From: Ricinus communis
Taxonomy: Eukaryota > Streptophyta > Magnoliopsida > Malpighiales > Euphorbiaceae
NCBI RefSeq assembly: GCF_019578655.1
Contig: NC_063264.1
Span: forward strand, 11,201,213-11,265,212
Reading direction: 5' to 3'
Length of the DNA: 64,000 nucleotides
The position numbers were made by a program, and so were the translations under genes. Shown one piece after another: positions 21,651 to 32,487 of the stretch; the first letter of the stretch is position 1; every line of letters starts with the position of its first letter. The notes beneath the pieces were generated by a model. The model was given only the letters and a program-made list of their open reading frames with translations. It had not been told where the DNA came from and did no database searches.

Positions 21651-22414
21651 ACAGCCTTAACAGAACTAGGAGGAGGTAGCTTAGATATTACTTCTACCTT
21701 AGCTCTATCCACCTCCATCCCAGCCTGAGAGATCTTATGCCCTAAAATAATCCCCTCTCTCACCATGAAATGACATTTTTCCCAGTTTAGTACCAAGTTA
21801 GCCTCAATACATCTAGCTAACATGCGCTCAAGGTTTGCCAAACAAAGAGAGAAAGAATTACCAAAAATAGAGAAGTCATCCATAAATACCTCCACAAACT
21901 CCTCAATCATGTCCTAAAAAATAGCCATCATGCACCGCTGAAATATAGCTGGTACATTGCACATTCCGAATGGCATCCGTTTATAAGCAAACGTCCCATA
22001 AGGGCAGGTGAAGGTAGTCTTCTCTTGGTCCTCAGGTGCAATAGGAATCTGAAAGTAACCTGAAAAGCCATCAAGAAAACAATAAAACATATGACCTGCT
22101 AAACGTTCAATCATCTTATCAATGAAAGGAAGAGGAAAGTGGTCCTTCCGAGTTGCATCATTAAGCCTACGGTAATCAATGCAAACTCGGAAGCCTGTTA
22201 CCGTCCGAGTCGGGATCAGCTCATCCTTCTCATTCCTTACCACTGTGATGCCTCCTTTCTTGGGTACAACCTGCACAGGACTAACCCACGAACTGTCAGA
22301 AATGGGATATATCAAACCTGTATCAAAAAGTTTAATTACCTCCTTCTTTACCACTTCTTTCATGTTCGGATTGAGTCGTCTTTGAGGTCGAACGACCGCC
22401 CGAAACGCCCCCAA
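21566..22414 (-). pseudogene. E3 reverse transcriptase, one stop and one frameshift
   Basis: RRLNPNMKEVVKKEV, SSWVSPVQVVPKKGG, RVCIDYRRLNDATRKDHFPL, CFLDGFSGYFQI, RMPFGMCNVPAIFQRCM and the catalytic FMDDFSIF (YxDD-box equivalent) appear in order. A TAG at 21914-21916 interrupts between MMAIF and DMIEEF; the frame is the same on both sides. NWEKCHFMVREGIILGHKIS follows, then a 1-nt deletion near 21640. Sequence style (long KKGG insert, FMDDFS) is that of Athila RTs. Confidence 0.9.
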
Positions 22415-22615
22415 TGAAATCTTATGAGAGCGAAACTTGGATTTATGCCCGGATATCGGCTATATTGAAAGCAAAGGCCTTCTTGTACTTCCTTAGAACT
22501 TCCAACAAAGCATGGCTTGTTCTTCGGAGTTAGATCGGTACGCTATGATTACTCGGTAAGCGCTTCTCTTCATCCAGGAAGGCATAAACCAAGTGGCTCA
22601 GTAACTCCTTCAGTT
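22415..22615 (-). pseudogene. E3 protease-RT spacer, frameshifted
   Basis: Shifted continuation of the linker: TSFEDPP in the upstream frame is followed, one base off, by LELKELLSHLVYAF. This is the region from which the E2/E4/E7 linker ORF half appears to derive. Confidence 0.6.
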
Positions 22616-23314
22616 CTAAACCGGTGGGTCCTCGAATGAAGTCTTTACTTTCCGCACCCCGACTGTCAAGAAAAAGATAGGATCAGTTGACAAGCTCGGC
22701 TCGGGCTTAATAAAACAAATGAGTTGCTCCAACACTTGCTCGTTGGACAACTCCTCCTCATCCTCAGCTAATGCTACTTGCAAAGGGTCAGAACATAAAA
22801 TTTCTTGTAAATGGGACTCAACCACATCATCAATCACATCAATAGAACATACAGTATTATCATAGTCCAGTGACTGTCTCATGGAAGTGGCCAGGTCAAA
22901 GGTAATGGTCTCATCATTAACTCTAAGCTTAAGCTTTCTATCGCTTACATCGATAACAACCCTCAATGTAGCTAGGAAAGGCCTACCCAGGATAAGAGGC
23001 ACAGTGCTATCACCCTCCATATCCATTACCACAAAATCTACAGGAAAGATAAATTTATCTACCTTTACAAGTACATCTTCAATAATACCTCTAGGAATTT
23101 TAACAGTCCTATCTGCTAATTGAACACTCATCCTAGTAGGCTTTGGCTCATGCAACCCTAATTTGGCAAATAAACTAGTGGCCATTAAGTTAATACTGGC
23201 TCCTAAATCAGCCAATGCACCACTAATTGATAAATCACCAATCATACAAGGGATAGTAAAACTCCCTGGATCTCGGCCGCTTGAGTGGCGTTTGTTCCGG
23301 AGAATAGTCAACAC
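22616..23314 (-). pseudogene. E3 aspartic protease and following acidic linker
   Basis: DPGSFTIPCMIGD then the active-site motif ALADLGASINLMATSLF (Asp-Leu-Gly-Ala), PTRMSVQLADRTVKIPRGI, and PLILGRPFLAT, the usual retropepsin-like layout of Athila. The linker that follows (ALAEDEEELSNEQVLEQL) is the counterpart of DEHELSNEEVLEEL in the E2/E4/E6/E7 ORF. Open for about 232 codons; ends by a 1-nt shift after FEDPP. Confidence 0.85.
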
Positions 23315-23461
23315 TCCTCATTAAGCACCACTTGACCAAGATCCTCCAACTTCCTCTTGTTGCTCAAAATCTCCTTTAAGAACTTGGCGTATTTCGACAT
23401 CTGTGAAATTGCCTCAACAAAAGGTAAGTTAATTTTCAGCTGCTTAAATAAGTCAAGAAAC
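23315..23461 (-). pseudogene. E3 gag-protease junction, degraded
   Basis: About 150 bp in which frames alternate; fragments such as FEQQEEVGGS resemble the KFLKDILSNKRKLEEL spacer of Athila. No open frame. Confidence 0.5.
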
Positions 23462-25023
23462 TTACTGTATTGCTTGTCCACCATATCCCTGCCTCAACCT
23501 TGCAGATATGGTACCGGCCGATGCTCCAAGACAGGCCCTTTGCTTGTCTTCTTTCTTTCTCTCATTCTCTACCATCTCAAGGTCTGGTCCTTCCTTAGCT
23601 GGCTCGACCTGCACGATTGTATTATCCTTATCAGCTAAAGGCGAAGAACCAGTCAAATTCTTACTTGAACGCAAGGTGATAGCTTTGCAATGCTCCCTCG
23701 GGTTTGACTCTGTAGTGCTAGGGAGCGATCCTGAAGGTCTCTCTGAAAGCATCTTAGAAATTTGGCCAATTTGAGTCTCCAAGTTCTGAATCGAGGCCTG
23801 CTGATTCCTAAGTGCACTATCAGTCTGCTGGTTAATGAAATCTTTGGAAACCTTGCGGACCCTGGGCATTATTGTTCCTCCAACTGAAATTGGGGTGATT
23901 GCGCCATCCAGGGTTGTATGTATTGCTGTAGGGGTTATTCTGCTGTCTTGGGGCATTCCCCATATAATCAACCTATTCAACATCAGAAGATATAGTAGAA
24001 TTAGATGGAAAACTAATAGAAGATGAAGCAAACATACCTCCCGCAGTACAGTTCGCACTGTAATGCGGGCCACCACAAAACTCGCAGCCAACGTTCGCTG
24101 CGTGAAACGGCATCTGGAGTTGGTCGATCTTCTTGGCTAGAAGCTCTACTTGAGCTGCCAAGGCTGTAGAGTCCACTTGGTTGACCACTCCTTGTCTTCC
24201 TGGTCGGCTCCTAGAGGATTGCCAACGATAGTTGTTCATGGCCATTTCCTCTATCAAGTTCTCGAGCTTGCTCGCAAGGCCTTATCGCTTATTGCCCCAC
24301 CGGCTACAGCATCCACCATCTGCCTCGTTGCGAGGTTCAACCCACTATAGAAGGTCTGAACCTGCATCCACACTGGCAATCCGTGATGTGGGCAGCATCT
24401 CAAAAGATCTTTAAATCTCTCCCATGCATCGTACATGCTTTCATCATCAAACTGCACAAAAGAAGATATGTCATTTCTAAGTTTAGTAGTTTTAGCGGGA
24501 GGAAAATACTTATATAAAAATTTTTCGGCCAACGCCTTCCAGGTAGTGATCGTCTGTTGTGGAAGAGATTGCAGCCATCTCTTTGCTCTGTCCCTCAAGG
24601 AAAATGGAAACAATCTCAAATTGAATGGCATCATCGGTTGTTCCATTTATTTTGAATGTGTCACAAATCTCCAAAAAATTGGAGATATGTGCATTGGGAT
24701 CCTCGCTGGGCAATCCTCCAAACTGCACGCTTTGTTGGATCATCTGGATAACATTGGCCTTTATCTCAAAATTGTAGGCCGCTACAGCAGGTCTGACTAT
24801 ACTAGTTTTCGTCCCATCCAAAGATGGTCGAGGAAACTCGTACATCTTTCTCCCGATCCTCACTCACGTGGGGGTCATGGTTTTCCATCGTGTCTAGTCT
24901 ATCCACGGGTACCTCAACCTCAATCTCCTCCTCTTCTAATTGCAACCTCTTCCTTAAGAGTTTGAGGGATCGTTCTGGATCAGGTAGAGGCTCTATAAGA
25001 TTCGAGTTTGAGCTCCTAGTCAT
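23462..25023 (-). pseudogene. E3 gag polyprotein, several frameshifts
   Basis: ATG at 25023 starts MTRSSNSNLIEPLPDPERS. Then AYNFEIKANVIQMIQQSVQF and GGLPSEDPNAHISNFLEI; the capsid (Retrotrans_gag) core LFPFSLRDRAKRWLQSLP, AEKFLYKYFPPAKTTKLRN, FKDLLRCCPHHGLP; IEEMAMNNYRWQ; a Cys/His knuckle CEFCGGPHYSANC; NQQASIQNLETQIGQISKML; HCKAITLRSSKNL. Frame breaks near 24850, 24600, 24275 and 24090 are each explained by a 1-nt indel. Builds the virus-like particle core. The PBS lies about 145 bp upstream. Confidence 0.85.
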
Positions 25024-25168
25024 AAACTACCTGAAACCGAAAGTCCACACAACCACCGATCAACAAAAATAATATAATAATAAATAATAATAAAATTAAG
25101 AATAAATGAATAAAACAAATAATGACTAAATTAACACAAAACAATTCACTCTAGTTCACATAACCAAG

Positions 25169-25178
25169 AACGGCGCCA
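25169..25178 (-). other. E3 primer binding site (tRNA-Asp type, short)
   Basis: Minus strand TGGCGCCGTT seven bases after the 5' LTR end matches the first ten bases of the tRNA-Asp complement; the following GCCGGGG found in E5 is here CTTGGTT. Confidence 0.7.
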
Positions 25179-25184
25179 AAAACT

Positions 25185-26657
25185 TGATGGGCTCTTTATG
25201 CAACCTACACCTAAGGCAGTGAACCTACCGATGCAGCCTAGCACTAATGAGTATCAAGGTCGTATCCCTGGAGATCGGGTGAACCTAGAGTTACTACTGC
25301 TTGTTATGTTATCTAGTCTGAAATAGGGTGTGAAAGTTCTAACATACCAGCTAATGGTTATGAGTGCAATTAAGTAAATGAAGGACAACAATGGACAATT
25401 AAAAGACAATTGTAAAGAGAGAAATAAATCCAAAAGGGAGCCTAAGTGATGGAATTCTAAAGATGAATTTTATGGATTGCCGATCTTGTTTACCCGTGCC
25501 TAAATCCTGAATTGAATCCCGGTTCCTCTCTCGAGCTTACCGGATTCCTAAACCTGCACTAACCTAATGGAATCTCTTCCTATCAGATTACTACAAATTA
25601 GCTTTAAGTATAATTTAAGACTATTAAGAGTTGTTAGTTCTTAATCCAGCGAGTAAATCAACCTCATCTCTAAGTGTTAACTACCAGTCCTTACTATTCA
25701 AAATCCAGTTGTAACAAGCATTTCTCAATGTCAAGAAACAACCTAATAAACAATTAATCCAACGTCTCAAATTAACTGCATCAAACTTTTATTACTGAAT
25801 AGCAAGAAGATTGCAAGAATGACAATTATAAAAAAAACTAACAATTAAGCATAATCCATCAACAAAGGTGAACCCTAATGGATTCAAAAGATCTAGCTGC
25901 TCATGTTCATAGTCAAAGCAATTAAAGAAAAAAATAAGGAAAAATAAATTAAAGGTATGTACACCCTTCTCTTTCAAGCTGAATGAGAAACCCTAAATTT
26001 GCAAATTCAAAATCTCAAACCCTAGTTGCCTCTTGAATGCTCCCAAAGTTTGTCTTGATCTTCAATTCGATGTTGGAATAAGTGGAATCCCCCCCTTCAA
26101 TTGATGAAAATTGATCTCTCCAGGTCTACACTTGAGGTATAGGAAATATTTGATTAAGTGTGTGTCTTGGAATTGAGTCCAAAAATCGTCCTCTTCAATT
26201 AGAATTCAAAATCGCCTATATAGTTGATTCAGCACGGCCGGAGTCCAGTCGATGATTCAAAGACGGCCGAGTCGAGGTCAGGCTGAATTTGTGGAGTCTC
26301 AGGCCGAGCCACCACAGGCCGTGCCCAAGCCGGTGCTGATCCACCATAGGCCGTGCTAGAGGCCGTGGTGGCTACGGAAGTTGTGCTGAAATGGCACAAT
26401 TTGGGATAGCCTCTTGATAATTCAGCACGGCCGGAGTCCAGGCCGTGCTCAACCCTCGGGGTGCTTGTTCTCGCCCAATTTGATGGATTTTGCTCCGTAA
26501 TCACACGTATTTCCCTCGATTACTGATGGTGTCCTTCGAATATGACCTGAAACGAAAAGGGATACAAAAGACAGGTGATTCTAGCATAAAACGGGATAAT
26601 CATGCATAAAAATGTGAACAATCGGGCATGAAAACATGTGTAGTATGATGCTTATCA
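25185..26657 (-). repeat. E3 5' LTR, complete
   Basis: 1473 bp, minus-strand ends TGATAAGCATCATACT...AAAGAGCCCATCA. CACGG palindromes at about 26231-26455, TATA box CTATATAGG at 26216-26224. Same ends and promoter order as the E5 LTRs (30824-32295). Confidence 0.9.
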
Positions 26658-26881
26658 GTTGATTAAAGTATTTTAATTAATGTTAAAGAGTTTAATATTA
26701 AATTTCTATTGCTAACTAATAATGAACATAGAATGTCACACACGTTAACATCAACTTAAGCATGGTAATGGACTTGAGTTGTACCTTGAGTAGGAATACT
26801 AGCATCTTCTGAAGTTAAAGTCTGTAAATGTCTAACTAATGATAATGTATAATATATAAGTGTTATATATTAAAGGAGCTT

Positions 26882-27285
26882 GACACATGTCATCATAGAT
26901 GAGTTTGCAATGACATGTATTTATACAGCAACTTGACACATGTCATCACAAAAGGGTTTTATGATGACACATGTCATCACAAAAAGGGTTTATAATGACA
27001 TGTGTAGAGAAAGCATCCAGACACGTGTCATCACAAAATGGTTTTATGATGACATGTGTTAGGAAAGTAGCTTGATAAGGGTCATCACTAAAAGGGTTTT
27101 ATGATGACAGGTGCTAAGAAAGCAGATTGACACGTGTCATCACCAAAAGGGTTTTATGACACCATGTGTTAAGAAAGCAGCTTGACACGTGTCATCACAA
27201 AAGAGTTTTATGATGACATGTGTTAATACTATTTGACACATGTCATCACAAAATAATTTTGTAATGACATGTGTTTGTACAACTG
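26882..27285 (+). repeat. Eight tandem hairpin / G-box repeats in the Copia-like LTR
   Basis: Units of roughly 30-55 bp starting near 26882, 26934, 26965, 27021, 27073, 27130, 27183 and 27232. Each has GACACGTGTCATCA (or GACACATGTCATCA), a short A/T spacer with AAAAGGGTTTTA, and usually the inverted partner TGATGACATGTGT. Three to four units hold CACGTG, the plant G-box core. They lie just upstream of the TATA box at 27310. Confidence 0.85.
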
Positions 27286-27309
27286 TGTTAAAGATTATGA
27301 ATCCTTAAC

Positions 27310-27319
27310 ACTATATAAG
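27310..27319 (+). promoter_or_regulatory. TATA box of the Copia-like LTR
   Basis: ACTATATAAG, about 25 bp after the last hairpin repeat and about 400 bp before the LTR end. Confidence 0.55.
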
Positions 27320-27718
27320 AGAGTTTCTTACTCATATTATCATAAGAAGAAGAGTGACAATTCGACATACTTAGTATAATAATAAGGTTATTATAGTAGG
27401 AAAATTAAGAATAGAGAGGAAGTTCTTCATCTTTAAGGATTGAATAGCTTTGCTTGAAATTGGTTGTGTGAGATAATCTAGAGGATTTGCAATTGCGGAT
27501 CTCTATTTGATTCTCTAATAAAAACATCATCAACAATCAAGAACCAAATTATGCTCTGCAAAAGGTTGTAGTCTTTTTCTTTATGTTCTTCATGTTCATA
27601 AAAGAAAGTTATTTCCTTTTCTCAACTTAAATCCTCAATTACAACTTGTAACTTTCATTTTGATGAGATGTGAAATGTTTAGAGCTCTTGTTGCGCCACT
27701 GCATTTATTTTTCCAACA

Positions 27719-27892
27719 ATTTCTTTGTTTTATGTTCTTTGTCTACCCTTGTGTTTAAATTAATTTGATTTGATCCCTATGGTTAGCTATATGGAAGAGA
27801 ACAAAGAATTTGTGATTTATTCCCTTCTTTCTTGTGTGCCTCTATTTCTAATTTCTGTCTAATATGATGGTTTGGTTTTATTTAGGTAGCAT
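27719..27892 (+). repeat. R1k fragment
   Basis: Continues R1k after the Copia-like LTR ('ttatgttctttgtctacccttg', 'atggaagagaacaaagaa') up to the hAT target duplication. Confidence 0.75.
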
Positions 27893-29596
27893 TAGGGCTG
27901 AGCACGGATCAATCCAATTCGGTTATTTATAAATCACCAGTACCATACCAAACCTCGGTTATTTTAAAATTGAAGGTACCAGTACCGTACCAAACATAAA
28001 AGGATCCAATACCGTATTGTACCAATTTCACTTGCTCAATACAGCTTCGTTCTAAGTGCTATTTTCAGTTCTAAAAAATTTGAAAAGCACAACTTTAATC
28101 TCATCTTTAATCAAATACATTTAGAGAAAATATGATTACCAACCTAAAAAAAGTAGCAAGAAAATCTGAATTAAAATTGCAATCACATTCTTGAACAACC
28201 TGTTTCGCAATTTAATCACTTGCAAATGCAATAATTCATTCAATATTCAAATACAAACCATTAAAATATATATTACTGTTAACATTAAAATATTTTACAG
28301 ATGTCAATCATTAAAATAAATAAATTTACAAACTTTATATAGCACTAAAATACATGTCCAAAATTAGCAAAGGAATTTTAATACCTCCCCTCAAAATTAG
28401 CACTACATATTTTATCTTGGCAGAAGGGACTCACCAATCTCAGGATCTTGAATAATTTCTACAATAAAAGTAAAAAATTACGTCAATAAGACTTAACAGC
28501 ATCAACAATAAACAAACATATGTAAGAAGTAAAGAAATGTTACCTGACTCTATGCTTTCAATATCCTCTATTGATTCTTCTAGTTGGATAGGTTTATTTG
28601 AACTTCTAAGCCAATCTTGACAACAAATGAGGATCTCCGCTGTTGTAGGAAGTAAATAACTTCTATATTGTTAAAAGATGTTTTGACAATTTTTTCTCAA
28701 GTTTTGTTTGATCCTTTTCAAAAAAAAAAATTAAATTTATAAATATAATTTAAAATCTTTTTTATATTTAAATATTAATTTATAATATTTTTAATAAATT
28801 AATTATTTCTAAATATTTAATTTTTTAAGTTTTATTAGTATAATAATATAAAAATTATTTTTAAAATATTTATTTCTTAATTTTAATATTTATATAAATT
28901 AATACTTTTAGTATAATTAATATTATTATTCTTAAAATAAATATTATATAATTAAAAATTAATTTATTAATAAATATAATGTAAATAATATTATCTTTAT
29001 ATAATAATATCTTTCTATAATTTTTACTAATTTATATAACTTTTTATTAAATTAAGTAATTTTTTAATTAACTTGTCAAAAATTTCTAGATAGTAAATAA
29101 ATTTTAAATCTAGTATTATAGCATGTATACTAGATTACTAGTATCAATATACTATGTGACATATTAATATATATAACTTATATTTTTTATAGAGTATAAA
29201 GTATATTATAATATTATAGTTATTTTTAATATGTATTATTTTTGTATTTCGATAACAATTGCTTGAATTATACAAATGATAAATATAAAATAATTTTTTA
29301 TAGAGTATATGTATTATTTTTTTAATATATGTATTATTTATATAATATAAATAATTATTTATAAATATATGTAAAAAATTCGGTTCTACGGTTTGGTCTG
29401 GATCAGTACAAGGCGGATCGGTTCTGGTAGGGTTACGGTACGGTTTTTACTAAAGAAACAGTATCATACCGTAATAGTAAAAAAATTCGGATCGGTTCAA
29501 TTCAATTATAAAAACTTTTGATTTTTTCGGTTTAGGTACTTTTTGGTATTGTTATTCGGTTCGGGCGGGAATCACCGAGATCCATGCTCGGCCCTA
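27893..29596 (-). mobile_element. hAT element, internally decayed, with perfect 8-bp TSD
   Basis: TAGGGCTGAGCACGGATC at the left and its inverted form GATCCATGCTCGGCCCTA at the right (one mismatch), flanked by GGTAGCAT at 27885-27892 and 29597-29604. An 8-bp duplication with a TAGGG-type end is diagnostic of hAT. 1704 bp long and very AT-rich (28690-29370 especially). Only the C-terminal end of a transposase is recognisable, so it depends on an active relative. Confidence 0.9.
28420..28675 (-). pseudogene. hAT transposase C-terminal fragment, two exons
   Basis: Minus strand reads LPTTAEILICCQDWLRSSNK then PIQLEESIEDIESIES, the end of a hAT dimerisation domain (the CxQDWLR motif is typical). 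A donor SAG|GTAACATT follows GAGTCAG, and after a TTTATTGTAG acceptor the frame reads EIIQDPEIGESLLPR then a stop. The rest of the transposase (zinc finger and catalytic core) is gone. Confidence 0.65.
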
Positions 29597-29604
29597 GGTA
29601 GCAT

Positions 29605-30584
29605 AGACATGACTGTTGAGTGAAATGTGCATGGAAGCGGCAATCATAGGCACCGATCCAATGCTTGGAGAAATGCAAGAAAAGAAAATTCGTTAATCGA
29701 GTACTGATATCATTCTCCATATGATTGCGAACAAATCTTTTGGAAGAAAGAAGAAACCAAGAGAATGGAGGCACGCCCAAATATTATGATTCAGGATTTG
29801 CTTAGTTGGGATCTATATCATTCCTTATTCCTCTAGGCAGAAGGACTCCTGATGACACATGGATTTGTGTGAGGAATCATGGGAACAGAACTGACAAGTT
29901 TGACTAGTGGCATGGGCGCTTAGCTTGATGATCAAGCTGGATGAGATGTAAATCCAAGTGCATAAGGGGGAAATCATGTTATTTTGATGTTTAGGACGTG
30001 CATAATGATGTAATTTATGTCAGCTTTTTATTAGGTAGGCTCATATGAATTTGGGAATATGAGAGTTGTTGACTAGTCAACTCTTCTTCGGTTCTTGATT
30101 TGACTTTGTTTTATTCATCTTTCTTTATTTAATATTGATATTTGCCTTCTAGTTTCTTCCTCGTATGGAATAGGGGCTTTTGCATTATTTAAACTGCATG
30201 CAATCGAATACTTGACGCTATTGAGCATATTATTTTAGTTTTCTACCTTCTGGGAATTAAGTTATAGGTTCTTTAAGAACTTTGCGGACTTATCAACACT
30301 CGCGCTAGCAAAAATAGCCTTATCACTCAAGTTCTTCCTTTCTTTTGTGTTCTTTGTTTACCTTTGTGTTTATTTCAATTCGATTTGATTCTTACGCTTA
30401 GCTATACATAAGAGAACAAAGAACTTTTGATTTCCTTCCTTATCAGATCTGAAATCCTATCTATGTAATCATTTTGTTCGTCTTTTTTATGACTCCCTTT
30501 ATAATCCTTGTATCATATGATTCTTTTATTTTGTTTGTGGAGCATAAACACGAGTGTTGAGTGAAAGCACATGGAAGCGATAAT
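29605..30584 (+). repeat. R1k repeat, about one unit
   Basis: From 'agacatgactgttgagtgaaa' at 29605 to the E4 insertion; the next 'gagcataaacacgagtg' is at about 30540. It continues after E4 at 41913. Confidence 0.75.
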
Positions 30585-30823
30585 TGATGGTTGCTATCTC
30601 TTTAGCTACAATCTAAGGTAGTGTACCTATCGATACAGTCTAGCACTAATGGCGAGTATCAAGGTCATATTCCTCAGGAAAGTGAAACCCAGGGGTACTC
30701 CTTTGTTCTCTGTTATATTAGCCTAAAATGAATGATGAACAATTCCTAAATTAACTAATAGCTACTCTAATTGTTCTCTAACTATGGCTACTAGGGAAGG
30801 ATTAATTCAAGTTAAGGAGTAAC
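30585..30823 (-). repeat. E4 3' LTR, outer part
   Basis: Plus-strand start TGATGGTTGCTATC; interrupted at GTAAC by E5. Continues at 36118-37301. Confidence 0.85.
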
Positions 30824-32295
30824 TGATAAGCATCATACTACACATGTTTTCATGCCCGATTGTTTACATTTTTATGCATGATTATCCCGTTTTATGCTAG
30901 AATCACCTGTCTTTTGTTTCCTTTCTTGTTTCAGGTCATTTTCGAAGGACACCATCAATAATCGAGGGAAATACGTGTGATTACGGACCAAAATCCATCA
31001 AATTGGGTGAGAACTAGCACCCCGAGGGTTGAGCACGGCCTGGACTACGGCCGTGCTGAATTACCAAGAGGCTATCCCCAATTGTGCCATTTCAACACGA
31101 CTTCCGTAGCCACCACGGCCTCCAGCACGGCCTGTGGTGACTCAGCACCGGCTTGGGCAAGGCTTGGAAGGAGTCAGCACAACAGATCCACAGTTTTAGC
31201 ACGGCCTAGACTTCGGTCGTGCCAACCAGCACGGCCTTGAACACAGCCGTGCTGAGTTAAATATATAAGTAAAAATGAATTTTTCTTAGAAAGGAGAGAG
31301 GGGGAAGAAGTGACATAAAGCCATGGCGGCTGGTTCGGTTTCTGCACAGTATTGAGTGCGAGAGAGAGTTGCGGGGAGTAAGAATCCCGGAATCGCAAGG
31401 TTCCGAGTGCAAAACCGTAGTGGAAGCAATTCAAGAGGCAGTTTGGGAGATTAATCAAAGTGTAGATCCAGATTTGGAGCTGTTCATCCAATTCGTGAGA
31501 AAAGGGTGTACATGTTTGATTTTCATTATTCTTTCATTGTAATTGATTTCCTAGATTGTTTTAAACATGAACATGTTTAGCTAGACTGATTTAATCCATT
31601 GGGATTTCTTTACTATGTTGGCTTGATATTATATTATTGGATTATTTAAGTTGGTTTTGTATTCTTCTTATTTTCAGTATTAATAAGATTATGCATTATT
31701 CATGAGACGTTGTGAATTGTGATGTTTAGATTGCTTTATGAGATTGAGAAATCCGTTTGACAATTGGAATTTTGAATAACAAGAACTGGTTAATAATCGC
31801 TTAGAGATAAGGATAATTAACTAGCCGGATTAAGAATTAACAAGCTTAATAGAGGCGGATTAAAGCTTAATGCTAATTTAAGAATCAATCGTTAGGAAGA
31901 GATTCCAACTTTAGGTTATTAGGTTTAGGACTTCGGCTATCTCGAGAGAGAAACCGAATTTGGTTAAGAATTCGTCCACGGGTAGCATAATTAGACTCAC
32001 CGATCCTTTATCTTTTGTTCGGTTGCCAACTAGTATAGATTCCCTTTAGGTTTGTCTTCTTGTCTTGATTATTTCATTTATCAATTACTCCTGCATCTCC
32101 CTCAGAACTTAGCTTGTAGTTAATAGTTAGTTTAGAATTTATTCATTATCCATTTTAGGTTAATATAACAAAGAACAAAGGAGTAACTCTGGGCTTTCGC
32201 TTTCCCGAGGAATACGACCTTGATACTCGCCAATAGTGCTAGACTGCATCGGTAGGTTCACTGCCTTAGGTGTAGGTTGTATAAAGAGCCCATCA
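30824..32295 (+). repeat. E5 5' LTR
   Basis: 1472 bp, TGATAAGCATCATACT...AAAGAGCCCATCA. CACGG palindrome cluster about 31030-31255; TATA box ATATATAAG at about 31261-31269. Confidence 0.9.
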
Positions 32296-32301
32296 AGTTT
32301 T

Positions 32302-32318
32302 TGGCGCCGTTGCCGGGG
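32302..32318 (+). other. E5 primer binding site, exact tRNA-Asp complement
   Basis: TGGCGCCGTTGCCGGGG, a full match to the complement of the plant tRNA-Asp (GUC) 3' end including CCA, six bases after the LTR. Confidence 0.9.
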
Positions 32319-32487
32319 AATGTTTGAAAACTAGAGTGAAATTTGCTATTTGTTAATTTAGCCATTTTTTTTTTCTTTTTTATTATTTTATGATTTTTAT
32401 TTTTAGTTGTTTAATTATTTTATTTTATTTGTACATATTTATTTAGTTTAAGTTTATGATTCAGATAGTGAATGATAAGGAGGTTCA

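Larger units (their letters stand above)
17252..26657 (-). mobile_element. E3: Athila-type Ty3/gypsy element with gag, pol and a third ORF
   Basis: The 5-bp duplication GTTGA lies at 17247-17251 and 26658-26662. Minus-strand order: 5' LTR (25185-26657), PBS, gag, protease, RT, RNase H, integrase, a candidate internal promoter and intron, third ORF, then only the last ~290 bp of the 3' LTR (17252-17541). Across the shared LTR stretch I count about five differences, so the insertion is young, yet pol carries many 1-nt shifts. The 3' LTR U3 and the PPT are deleted. Clade call: tRNA-Asp PBS, the RT blocks and the third ORF all fit Athila/Calypso. Confidence 0.9.
16298..27718 (+). mobile_element. 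Copia-like lone LTR (~2 kb) split by E3
   Basis: Ends TGTTAGATGAATG...TTTCCAACA flank R1k sequence that is contiguous once the insert is removed. Without E3 (17252-26657) and one GTTGA copy it is about 2.0 kb. Plus-strand promoter signals: eight hairpin/G-box repeats (26882-27285), then TATA box ACTATATAAG (27310-27319), then about 400 bp to the end. There is no PBS after the CCAACA end and no coding sequence, so I call it a solo LTR. The flanking bases (CTTTT and ATTTC) do not form a clean 5-bp duplication. Copia assignment rests only on the terminal sequence style. Confidence 0.55.

Noticed and set aside
22139..24965. Plus-strand open frames across 22139-24965 and 20397-20756
   Set aside because: Antisense shadows of E3 gag, protease, RT and integrase.
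26882..27285. CRISPR-like regular repeats
   Set aside because: Units are contiguous and degenerate with no unique spacers; they lie in an LTR promoter of a plant genome.
28690..29370. AT-rich block as a matrix-attachment region or origin
   Set aside because: Very AT-rich, but it is simply the decayed inside of the hAT element; no specific motif supports a function.
32302..32318. tRNA-like sequence at PBS sites
   Set aside because: Only the 17-base complement of the tRNA-Asp 3' end; no tRNA body.
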